From assembly GCA_949987705.1 (NCBI GenBank), contig OX465282.1, positions 63,113,922 to 63,177,921 of the forward strand: a DNA stretch of 64,000 nucleotides. Reading direction: 5' to 3'. Below, piece by piece: positions 54,905-64,000 of this stretch. The stretch comes from Thereva unica (lineage: Eukaryota; Arthropoda; Insecta; Diptera; Therevidae). A program made the position numbers and the translations under genes. The notes under the pieces are model-generated. The model had not been told where the DNA came from, made no database searches, and worked only from the letters and a program-made list of their open reading frames with translations. Position 1 is the stretch's first letter. Every line of letters starts with the position of its first letter.

Positions 54905-56455
54905 CATACTGGAGCAATGGGAACAGTACTTTCATGAATTGCTAAATGGCGAGCTAACTGAGAATTCGGAGACTCCACCAATATTTAATGATAATGCTAT
55001 GCTGCCGCCACCAAGCATAGAAGAAGTTTGCAGAGACATCATTGGGTTCGAAAACAACAAGGCCTCGGGTGCAGACAGCATTGCAGGGGAGCTGGTTAAA
55101 TATGGAGGGTCTACATTACACCAAGCGATTCATGAATTAATTGTGTAAATATGGGAGCAGGAAGTGATGCCAGCAGTCTGGAGAAGAGGCATCCTCTGCC
55201 CGGCACATAAATAAGAAGTTATCACAGCGTGCACTAATAATCACGGTGTAACGTTGTTGAGTACCGTGTATAAGATATTCTCCGCTATGGCGCTATCCTA
55301 CAAAACAGGATGGCCCCATACCCCAGAAACATCATAGGCCTATACCAGTGTGGTTTCAGCCCAGGCAAATCAACGACTGATTAGATTTTCACCTTGAGGC
55401 AGGCTATGGAAAAATATCTAAGAGTTTCAAAACTCAATTCAACACCTCTTCATAGACTTTAAAGCAGCCTATGATAACATAGCCAGAGTAGAACTTTACA
55501 AAGCCATGAGAGAATTTGGCATCCCCAACAAACTGACAAAATTATGTAGATTGACCAATACCAATGGGTCAATCCAAGCAAAGGTACTCGAAACACTCTC
55601 CAGATCAATCAACATCTTTAATGGAATTCGACAAGGGGCCGATCTGGGGCCGTATTTGGTTTCTCGACACGATGGATCGACTCGACAAAAAAAGCTTCTC
55701 GATTTTCTTTAAGTTTCATATTTGGTTTCACGACCAAATCGACAGCTAAGCGCAGCCATACAAAACCATCAAATTGGGTGGTATTACTCCAAGGCAGTAA
55801 ATCAGGTATATTTAATTAAAATAGAAATTGTTAAAAGTTTATTGCATGCATAAATTGAGCTTTTTAATAATAGTCAAACGCCTTTATCGAGACGAAAAGA
55901 GACGATATCGTGTCGCCAAATGCCAATTTTTATTTATCGACAGACGACAATGTCGACTCGAGAAACCAAATACGGCCCCTGGCCTGCCTCCTTTTCAACT
56001 TGGCGTTGGAAACGTGATCCGAGATTGGGGCGTGACATCAGGAGGCACAAGCCACCCAATTACTAGCTTATGCAGACGACATTGACATTATTGGAAGAAC
56101 AACAGCATCTGTACAAGAAGCTTTTACTCAGATTGAACGAACGGCAGAAAATCTGGGACTGCACATTAACGAAAGCAAAACAAAGAATATGGTTGCCTCA
56201 CCTACAAGAGCACTTAGCATTGGTCCCACAATGAAGATAATGGAACACGAATTTGAAGTGGTAAAATCATTTACTTACCTTGGGTCAATAGTAGCAGCCG
56301 ACAATAGCATGGAAACAGAAATACGCGCACTAGTGCTAAAAGCCAACAAAACCTTCTATAGTCTGTCAAGGCTGTTTAAATCCAAGCATCTAACAATAAG
56401 GTCTAAACTTTTATTATATAAGACGATGGTGCTCACATATGCAAATGAAACGTAG
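54905..56455 (+). pseudogene. RTE reverse transcriptase, copy 1
   Basis: Frames in order: linker NGELTENSETPPIFNDNAML; GADSIAGELVKYGG; FKAAYDNIARVELYKAMREF (first catalytic Asp); GIRQGADL, interrupted by a Harbinger-like MITE; YADDIDIIGRT at about 56065 (catalytic pair intact); SFTYLGSIVAADNSMETEIR. Several frameshifts. Confidence 0.85.
55647..55978. mobile_element. Harbinger-like MITE, 332 bp, TSD CTG
   Basis: Ends gggccgtatttggtttctcg are inverted over 21 bp. CTG flanks at 55644-55646 and 55979-55981. Without the element and one CTG the RTE frame reads on (QGAD then LACLLFNLAL). Confidence 0.9.
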
Positions 56456-56826
56456 GTGCGCAAAAACCTCTTAGCCGTGTTTGGGGGGAAAATACTTCGG
56501 AGGATTGTTGTCCCCTTATGTGAGGAAGCGCCATCGCGAGATAGATGTTGGAAGAAAATAAAGTTCGGTAGGCTCTGGTGGGCAGGGCATCTAGCCGTAT
56601 GTGTGAAAATAAGCCTGTTCGGAAATTTCTCTGCAGTAGACCTATGGGGTGCGACAACGAGGGAGACCCAACCTTCGCTGTAAGGATGGCGTAGCCCGGG
56701 ACACTCAGAAATTAGGAATGCCAATCTGGAGACATCGGCTCAGAACCGCGATCGGTGGAGAGAACACCTGCGAGAGGTCAGGACCGGATGCTATTTGTAG
56801 AGTCGTCAAAGAAGACTAAGAAGAAG

Positions 56827-57884
56827 AATTGGATAAGGAAATGAAATCATGAATTCATCATAAATTGTATCCATAAAATATAATTGTAATCGCAGTGCAC
56901 TTAACGCAATCATCAAAAAACACTGATCAAGTGACAAACATGCCACATTAAGAATTCCGTACAATATCCACCATAGCTGTGAAAAACCACAAGCCAGTGG
57001 AGACAACCGAACATTTTCTTTATATGTAACTGTATGGTTCTGGCTAGGATATTGCACCGAGCATTTGGTTATTCTTATAAGATTTTGGAGAGATTTCAAA
57101 GCTTAAGCAATACCATTCAATACCTGAATATGACCAGCTGGATCTAAAATCTCTCCAAGCAAACTGCCATATACTTACGTAAAGGTTTTTCGGAAGTACG
57201 GCACCCTTTCTGGGCCGATTGGGTTCGAAAATCCTTGTTGTACAGGGCTACAGCCTTTAGCTACATAATCTACCCATCGCTTGCTGGTACACATTAGATT
57301 ATGTAATCGTCGTTACGGCTAAGGAGCTCCTAAGGAGGAGACATTTTGCTAAAACTAATTTCGTGGAATTATTACATTATTCGCCGATTTTGTATAGGAA
57401 GGTCCCATATGTTTTTCACAAGAAACAATTTTTAAAATTCCTGTCGTGACCTTCACGCTACAATGTCAAAGTTTAAAGAAGAAAAAAAGGAGGATTTATT
57501 GCTATTTGTACATCTCACACCCATTATTCGTTTGAGTTATAAAATTGGTAAAACATTAATTTTCAAATTAAAAATTAAAAAAAAAACTATTTAAATTATT
57601 AATACTGAAAGAGAATAAAAATAGCTAAAAAATAAGATATATATGATTCATTTTGAACAACTACTTCACCAAATATGGCACGTTTTTCATGGACAACATC
57701 GTTGTCCCATTATTCGTTTGAGCCACTGTATATATATAATATCAACAGAAATCTAAAAAAACCAAATGTTTTATGAGATCTTATCATCCAAATCAAGCGG
57801 GCGACGAATACGTAGCCGTTGACAGGGATGCAACTGTAATACGCTAGCAATGTCTGTTACATCTTAAATGTTGTTTTAAAGAGG
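56827..57884. other. Unassigned; possible Tc1-type end at 57705-57730
   Basis: The minus strand reads tacagtggctcaaacgaata from 57730, with TA first, which is a plausible Tc1/mariner terminus. The word cccattattcgtttgag also occurs at 57520. No transposase frame and no second terminus were found. Confidence 0.35.
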
Positions 57885-58713
57885 TGGTCTGGTCAGTCAT
57901 CAGCATCAGCGGAATAACGTATAGCACAACATGCATGTGCCACAACTATTCCGGACTGATGGAAGTGCGATCATAACCTCTTAGCGATGGCCACTGGTAA
58001 CTATTCTATGAGAGAGGATAAGCTAATATGATCGGGCTAGTCCCTTCCAAGTAAGGTTGGCGTGAGGCTAACAACTTCACCCGGAAAAAAAAATTATTAC
58101 GGAACGAGCAACATGCCTCGGATACTCGTACAGAACTCGAGGTACACAACATCTGGCCGTACTCGAACTCTGTACAGAACTCGAGGTACACAACATCTGG
58201 CCGTTACCCTGTCAAAGTATAAAGCTGACATTACCGCTATCCAGGAGATGAGATGGACTGGTGATTACAGCTGGCAAACAAAACACCATGTGTTCGGAGT
58301 AAGTTTTATGGTCACCAAAAGAATGAAGCCTACTATTCATTATCGGCTTTAAAGCAATAAACGAATAGCTAAGCACACTTCGTGTGCGAGGTAAATATAA
58401 GAACATCAGCCTCATAAACGTCCACGCACCTACCGAAGAGTCCCCGGATGATGATAAACAAGAATTCTTCAAATTAGTTGAACGGGAACTTAATGCCCGC
58501 CCCAGGTATTTATAAATCATACTGGGAGATCTGAACGCCAAAGTAAGCCGGGAGCCCATATACAGGCAATATGTCGGCAACCACAGCTTGCATGAAAACG
58601 CTAACGACAATGGATAGCGAGTTATAGAGATGGCAGCAAGTAAGAACTTGGTCGTTGCAAGTACTAGATTTGCGAGTAAAGATATCCATAAAGTCACCTG
58701 GGTGTCTCCCGAT

Positions 58714-59201
58714 CACTGACATATAGAATGGACAGCTCATGAGGAATTTTGCATGGCACCAATTTGTTCCATAGGCTACAAACCTTTTTTCACTCCATGT
58801 AAACACCGGAATCACTTTTGAAATTTACATTTTTTTAAATACGTACTTAAAACATTAAAACAACACAAATATTTTGTTTAAAAAAATTAATAAACACTAT
58901 TTTCACTTTTTCACCTTTTAAAATGCCTTTTTTTCATTAATTTCCAAATTTTATGTGTATCTGATTTAAGTTCTTAGCGCCTGTTTTAGCAACTGACATT
59001 CTGTATGTCAAAATCCGGGGGTCTATGGGGAAAAGAGCAAAAGATATAAACATCACTAGTGCAAAAAGGAAAATATAAAATCAGGTCTGAGTGCTTCTAT
59101 CAGTTTGGGGGTCTATGGATGAGTGCGACAACTATACTTTTGGGTGCCATCGATTTGTATGGAATAATTTCAGATGAGCAGTCCATTATTATATGTCAGT
59201 G
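58714..59201. mobile_element. CACTGACATATA-family MITE a, TSD CTCCCGAT
   Basis: Ends cactgacatataga and the complement ...tatatgtcagtg. The 8-bp duplication lies at 58706-58713 and 59202-59209. 488 bp, no transposase. The interior matches 5715-6052 and 7962-8080. Confidence 0.92.
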
Positions 59202-59224
59202 CTCCCGATGGAGCCACTCGCAAC

Positions 59225-59673
59225 CACTGACATATAGTAATGGACTGCTGATTTACGATGCTGAATGGCACCATTTTTCTCCAGAAATAGAAAACCTTTT
59301 TCATGCAAACAAAAAAAATTTCTTCGAATTTAGGAGAAAATAAGTGATACGATGTTTGTTATAATTAACGGAAACAAATTTCCATCACTCATTTTTATTT
59401 ATTAGAAGTTTTTTCATTAAATAAATGTATTTATTACAAAACCGTGACGGTTATTTCCACTGTTTAACGAAGTTTTCAAAATAGCTCAAGAATCAGACAG
59501 AAGAACGAAAACTATACCTGTCTATTTTTTTCTAATTATGTTTATATTGCTGACATGCGCTGACGATTACAGTTCATTGGGATTTAACGTGGGAGCGAGG
59601 CAGGAATAGTTTTTGGTGCCATTTTTTTGTATGAGATTTTGCTCATTTAGCAGTCCATTACTATATGTCAGTG
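59225..59673. mobile_element. CACTGACATATA-family MITE b, TSD CTCGCAAC
   Basis: Ends cactgacatatagtaatgga and its complement. The 8-bp duplication lies at 59217-59224 and 59674-59681. 449 bp; the interior differs from MITE a apart from the terminal ~60 bp, so it is a different subfamily. Confidence 0.92.
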
Positions 59674-60239
59674 CTCGCAACCAAATAACTTATGTGTTGA
59701 TAGACCGCCGCCACCCTTCGGGTCTGATGTGGGTACGAACGAACCGAGGTGTCAACTTTGACTCGGATGACAATCTTGTTGGTATTGTGCTCCGAGAGCG
59801 CATTACAACGCTGAAAAGCTTTGTATCCATCCGCTGATCAGGCTCGAATCAACACACCTGCACCACGCAATGAAATGGCCAGAAACAGATACGGTCATAC
59901 ATTAGAACTCATCCTAAGTTCTGGGGATGAGATGCCGGGCGTCGACGAGAGCTGGATCCGCCTTAAAAATATTGTCATTGGTACTGCTGATTCCATCATA
60001 GGCAGAAGTAGAGATCGGAACGACTGGTTCAGAGAACACGGGCACGCGAAGAGAAATATAAAGACCTGAGAAAAGAAGAAAAGAGAATTCACAGACGAAA
60101 AAAGGAAGCCTGGGATAAAAACTCGTCTGTGAACTAGAACAGTACAGAGAGCGACGGCCGCACCAGGCGCGGGAGTTCTACCGAAGAGTCCGCAGTACGG
60201 CGCAATTCACACCACGTTGCACATACTGCAAGGACAAAG

Positions 60240-60556
60240 ACGGGAATCTGATCACCGATCCTAATGGCATCTTGGAGCGATGGGAAGAACACTTTCATGA
60301 ATTGCTAAATGGCGAGCTAACTGAGGATTCGGAGGATCCACCAATATCTGATGATAATGCTATGCTGCCACCACCAAGCTTAGAAGAAGTTAACAGAGCC
60401 ATCAGCCGGCTCAAAAACATCAAGGCTTCGGGTGCAGACAGCATCCCAGCGGAGCTGGTTAAATATGGAGGGCCCACATTACACCAATCGATTCATGAAT
60501 TAATTGTGCAAGTATGGGAGCAGGAAGTGATGCCAGAAGACTGGAGAAAAGGCATC
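60240..60556 (+). pseudogene. RTE reverse transcriptase start, copy 2
   Basis: Frame 60272-60564 has ERWEEHFHELLNGELTEDSE and KASGADSIPAELVKYGGPTL, then QVWEQEVMPEDWRKGILY, the RT fingers start. It is cut by the hAT and resumes in frame at 63604 with VHKTGDI...NYRGITLLSTVYNIFS. Confidence 0.88.
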
Positions 60557-61070
60557 CTCTACACCAGAGGTTCCCAACCTCGATTCAGCGGGCGCCATGG
60601 TGCCCGCGGAACGATTCGTATGTGCCCGCCACTATATTACTGAGACAGAATTTTTTCATAAACATTAATTAAAAATCTGAATTATTTTTATTTATTTGTT
60701 AGAGTTTTAATTTTTTTGAGTGCGTAGGTTTATGAAATACGTTCTTATGTTTGATATTGTATGTGTGAGTGGTTCCTCTGCTGACAGTACTTGTATAGCG
60801 ACGAGCCAGACTACAGTCTTCACGCTAGCCTGAAACGGGGAATACTATTTGCACTTCACTCACTCCTTGTACACGCAGAACCCATGAAGTGAACGAACGC
60901 CACGAACTGAGCCGATGAACACCGAAGGCGCCGTCTCATTTCATCTTGGCGATTATCGGCTCACTTCGTCTTTTCGGCGTGTTTGTTTGTTCGATGCCTA
61001 CATTTATATTGGGTATACTGGGTATTCTGTAGTTCAATTAAAATTTATTTTTTATTTTTTTAGCCCTAAA

Positions 61071-63290
61071 ATGAGTTTTCCGAGTAAAAGACAACGCACC
61101 TATAATTTTAACACTGACTGGGAGGAATTATATTGTTTCGTTATTTTGAAAAATAAATGCGTTTATTTGTTGTGTGGTAGTAGTATTGTAGTGCCAAAAA
61201 AACATAATGTTGAACGACACTTTCAGACAATTCATGCAACTTTTGATGAAAATTATCCACTTAAATCTGAATTAAGATAGAAAAAAAATACGTCAACTAA
61301 AATCAAGACTAACTGCACAGCAGACTTTTTTCACTAGACCTGTGAAAAATTCGAAAAAGGCCACCATTGCTTCTTTCAAAATTTCCCACATGCTCGCAAA
61401 AAAGAAGAAACCGTTCATTGATTGTGAGTTGTTCAAAGAACTATTTTTGACTGGTGTCGATTGTTTGTTTGATGGATTTTCAAACAAACGTGAAATTGTC
61501 TCAGCAATACAAGACTTACAGTTGTCAAATAACACAGTCACAAGAAGAATACATGCAATTTCAACAGACATACAAACTCAGTTTAACCCTAGATAGCTAA
61601 CCCTCTGGCGTACACCATTTAAGCTAACCATCCGTCGAAACGACGTGTATTTCAAAAAGTATTTTTTTATATAAAATATAAACTGCACGCACCTGGTACC
61701 TTACATTACTGGTTATTAAAAGGTTTTTCAATAAAGATGGGTATTTTTAGTTGTACTTTATTTAATTATTTAAAAATTACAGTAACATTTTTAAGATCTC
61801 TGAAAAACAAACAATTTTTTTTTCATACACTTAAAGAACAAAATTCGACGACGAACGACGGACGACGACGGACAAAGCTTAAGTATCTCAAAAACTATAA
61901 CACTTACTTGCTCAATGTGTTTGCCACTGCAGCGACCTCAACGACGACTGAGTTGGCTAGCTGAGCTGAAACAATTAAATCCACCGTTTAAAAGAGACAA
62001 CGATTTTACTTAGCGATGCCCGTCGATTCGACGGAGGTTAGCTATCTAGGGTTAAGACTGACTTGGAAATATGTGACTGTTTCTCGCTACAATTTGACGA
62101 ATCAACAGATGTATCTGACACCGCACAGTTAGCAGTTATGGTGAGAATGATTTAGTAACTTCACAGTAAAAGAAGATATGTTGCAAATACTACCTATGAA
62201 AGGACAGGCAAGGGGTGAGGATATTTATAATACATTCAGAACATACGCCAAGTTAATAAATATGCCTTTGCACAAGCTGTCTGCGATAACCACCGATGAG
62301 GCACCAGCAATGGTAGGTAAAAACAAAGGATTTATTGCCCTCTGCAAGAAGGATGAATCATTTTCAAACTTTATGTCCTACCACTGTATTATCCACCAGG
62401 AAGCTCTGTGTTGTAAAATATTGCCATTTGAACACGTTATGAAAATAGTTACAAAAATCATCAATTCTATTCGAGCAGCTCCTTTGCAACACCGACTTTT
62501 CAAGCCCCTGTTAGAAGATATTGATGATAAAGAACATGATCTTATTCTGCATACTGAAGTACGTTGGCTCAGTAAAGGAAAGGTTCTAACAATATTTGTG
62601 AGTTTAATTGAAGAAATAAAAACATTTATAAACGATAAAAAGGAAAATTATGATGAATAGCTGACTATCGCTGGCTGATTGATTTGGAATTTCTCACAGA
62701 CATCATGGAAAAATTGAATTCTTTAAATTTGGAGTTGCAGGGGAAAGACAAAAACTTTTAAAGCTAAATTCTCTCGTGCATTTCCCACATATGAAGAAAA
62801 TGCTAGGTAACAATGAATTGAACGGGTCATTATTTATTAAGCATCTTCAAGTGTTAAAAACCCAGTTTGAAGAGAGATTTTCGCAGTTTACACTTATCGA
62901 GCCAATTGTTTCCTTCTGTATCATTCCTTTTACTTGCGAAATAAATGTAATGGAAATGGCCGCATATATTGCAGATTTTGTTCAAGGTAAGACAGAAGAA
63001 GTAGAGTTAGAAATCTTGGGTCTTAAGAATGATATTTTGCTAAAATGCTTAATATCAGAGGACTTTTGGAATACAGTGGACAGAGAAAGGTTCCCATTTT
63101 TGAAAAAAAGCGGCATATAAAATTGAATCATTTTTCGGTTCGACATATTTATGCGAATCATTGTTTTTAAACATGAACTTAATAAAAGCAAGATATAGAT
63201 CTCGACTCACCGATGAGCATCTTTATGATTGTTTGCTAACAGGATTATCGTCATACTCTCCTAATTATGAAGCACTGGCCAGTAATATGC
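61071..63290 (+). pseudogene. hAT transposase with BED finger (broken)
   Basis: The ATG at 61071 starts MSFPSKRQRTYNFNTDWEEL. The BED zinc finger follows (C in CVYLLCGS, then KKHNVERHFQTIH). After a stop near 61280 the N-terminal region continues to 61582. The catalytic region (SLQFDESTDVSDTAQLA) starts after the piggyBac-like MITE at 62056. ITTDEAPAMVGKNKGFI, HCIIHQEALC and EVRWLSKGKV follow in frame 62178-62660. 62776-63120 is the later part, and the C-terminal dimerisation segment decays near 63290. It resembles the ZBED5/GTF2IRD2-related hAT transposases. At least four stops or frameshifts. Confidence 0.85.
61587..62051. mobile_element. piggyBac-like MITE, 465 bp, TTAA target
   Basis: Ends ccctagatagctaacc and ggttagctatctaggg. 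TTAA lies at 61583-61586 and 62052-62055. Excision leaving one TTAA restores the transposase frame. The interior contains an acgacggacgacgacgg simple repeat near 61850. Confidence 0.93.
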
Positions 63291-63603
63291 AATGCCAAAG
63301 ATCACATTGACATATTGATATTATATTTTTATAAAATGCTTTCTTTGTTTTGTTTTTTGTTTAATTTGTTTAAGTTTTGCAAATACCTTTCTCCGTTTGT
63401 ATGAAATTTGAATAATAATTTAATATTTTGAAACATTTTTGTTTATTATCTATTTACAAATTATGAATATAAGAAAATAAATATGGAAAAATAAGAAGTT
63501 ATGGAAGAAGTTTGTTGATTAAAAATAGGTGGTGCCCGCCACCCTGCCGATATTTTAGAATGTGCTCTAGAGTACAAAAAGGTTGGGAACCCCTGCTCTA
63601 CAC

Positions 63604-64000
63604 GGTACATAAAACAGGAGATATCACAGCGTGCACTAATTATCGCGGTATAACGTTGTTGAGTACCGTGTATAATATATTTTCTGCTATCCTACAAAAC
63701 TGGATGGCCCCATACGCCAGAAACATCATAGACCAATACCAGTGTCGCTTCAGCCCAGGAAAATCAACGATTGGTTTTTACCTTGGCTATGCAAAAATGT
63801 CCAGAGTTTCAAAACTCAATTCAAACCCTCTTCCTAGACTTTAAAGCCGCCTATGCGAGCATTGCCAGAGTAGAACTCTATAAAGCCATGAGAGAATTCG
63901 GAATTCAGAATAGGTGGACATGACCAATGTGACAAGCCAAGTAAAGGTATCCGGAACACTGTCCAGACCAATCAACATCTATGATGGACTCCGACAATGG
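63604..64000 (+). pseudogene. RTE reverse transcriptase continuation, copy 2
   Basis: Contains NYRGITLLSTVYNIFSAILQ and, after frame changes near 63835, the AAY...RVELYKAMREF block; the window ends before the YADD motif. Sequence is about as diverged as copy 1 at 55200-55640. Confidence 0.8.

Larger units (their letters stand above)
54625..56826 (+). mobile_element. RTE-clade LINE copy 1, endonuclease deleted
   Basis: The first ~240 bp (to cctcggatact at 54870) match the head of copy 2 (57885-58128). The sequence then jumps to the pre-RT linker, so the endonuclease is missing. RT blocks follow to 56460, with a C-terminal block (RLWWAGHL) and a terminal gaagactaagaagaagaa near 56826. Stops and frame changes are many. 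Confidence 0.85.
58090..59837 (+). pseudogene. RTE endonuclease, copy 2 (two insertions)
   Basis: Blocks: YKADITAIQEMRWTGD, then after a frame change NVHAPTEES-type, LGDLNAKVS (catalytic Asp-Asn), KVTWVSPDG interrupted, NQITYVLIDRRHPSGL and DSDDNLVG (final Asp region; the usual DSDH has Asn/Asp changes). A 44-bp tandem duplication lies at 58128-58204. In active elements this domain nicks the target site. Confidence 0.8.
60565..63595 (+). mobile_element. hAT transposon (ZBED/Charlie-like), 3031 bp, TSD CTCTACAC
   Basis: Ends cagaggttcccaacc (60565) and the complement of ggttgggaacccctg (ending 63595). The 8-bp duplication CTCTACAC lies at 60557-60564 and 63596-63603. It contains a BED-type transposase remnant in the same orientation. 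A piggyBac-like MITE lies inside. Confidence 0.93.
57885..64000 (+). mobile_element. RTE-clade LINE copy 2, heavily nested, runs off the window
   Basis: Head 57885-58128, endonuclease 58090-58705 and 59682-59830, linker 59840-60240, RT 60240-60556 and 63604 to the window end. Inserted: two CACTGACATATA-family elements (58714-59201, 59225-59673) and a hAT (60565-63595). All junctions can be rejoined in frame. Confidence 0.88.

Noticed and set aside
59059..59343. 94-codon plus-strand ORF
   Set aside because: Runs across the junction of the two MITEs; a chance frame in repeat sequence.

Overview
This window looks like nuclear DNA of an insect or another arthropod: it is AT-rich, has short GT-AG introns, carries an errantivirus-type (gypsy/env) element, and is dense in insect-type LINEs, hAT, piggyBac-like and Harbinger-like elements. 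No species can be named from the sequence. Almost all of it is transposable-element sequence, most of it broken, and much of it nested. Only one candidate cellular gene start was found: a minus-strand secreted-protein gene at 10.6-10.9 kb, with a signal peptide and a 76-bp intron that joins in frame.

Layout. 0-4.6 kb: a ~145-bp satellite interrupted by a LINE (called LINE-A here), a second LINE tail carrying a Harbinger-like MITE, and RTE scraps. 5.7-8.1 kb: a truncated member of a DNA-transposon family with CACTGACATATA termini, containing another repeat with a large inverted repeat and two tRNA-like sequences. 8.7-9.4 kb: LINE scraps. 10.6-12.3 kb: the host gene start and an unrecognised ORF pair. 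12.3-19.9 kb: a complete-length minus-strand errantivirus with two LTRs, TATA target duplication, gag, pol and env, all carrying breaks. 20.2-26.5 kb: a minus-strand I/R1-like LINE with RNase H, split by a 3.3-kb hAT element. 27.8-34.8 kb: two minus-strand LINEs (LINE-B and LINE-A) hosting three copies of a tRNA-derived SINE. 35.6-40.5 kb: TGTTACG terminal-repeat copies, a piggyBac-like element with a LINE inside, and a MITE. 40.5-47.8 kb: two halves of one Gypsy element (Gypsy-K) in opposite orientations, separated by a second Gypsy (Gypsy-A) and repeat ends. 47.9-52.3 kb: TIR elements and a 1.36-kb foldback. 52.4-54.2 kb: an AT-rich stretch without features. 54.3-64 kb: two RTE-clade LINE copies. 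The second contains two tiny DNA transposons side by side and a hAT that itself contains a piggyBac-like MITE.

Relations. Most nested insertions can be proved from the sequence alone: removing the element plus one target-site copy restores the interrupted frame (Harbinger-like 3-bp TSDs, hAT 8-bp TSDs, the 8-bp-TSD MITEs, piggyBac TTAA). The SINE's 3' tail resembles the 3' end of LINE-A, so LINE-A is its likely mobilising partner. All functional statements rest on motifs read by eye and on family knowledge; no database search was possible.
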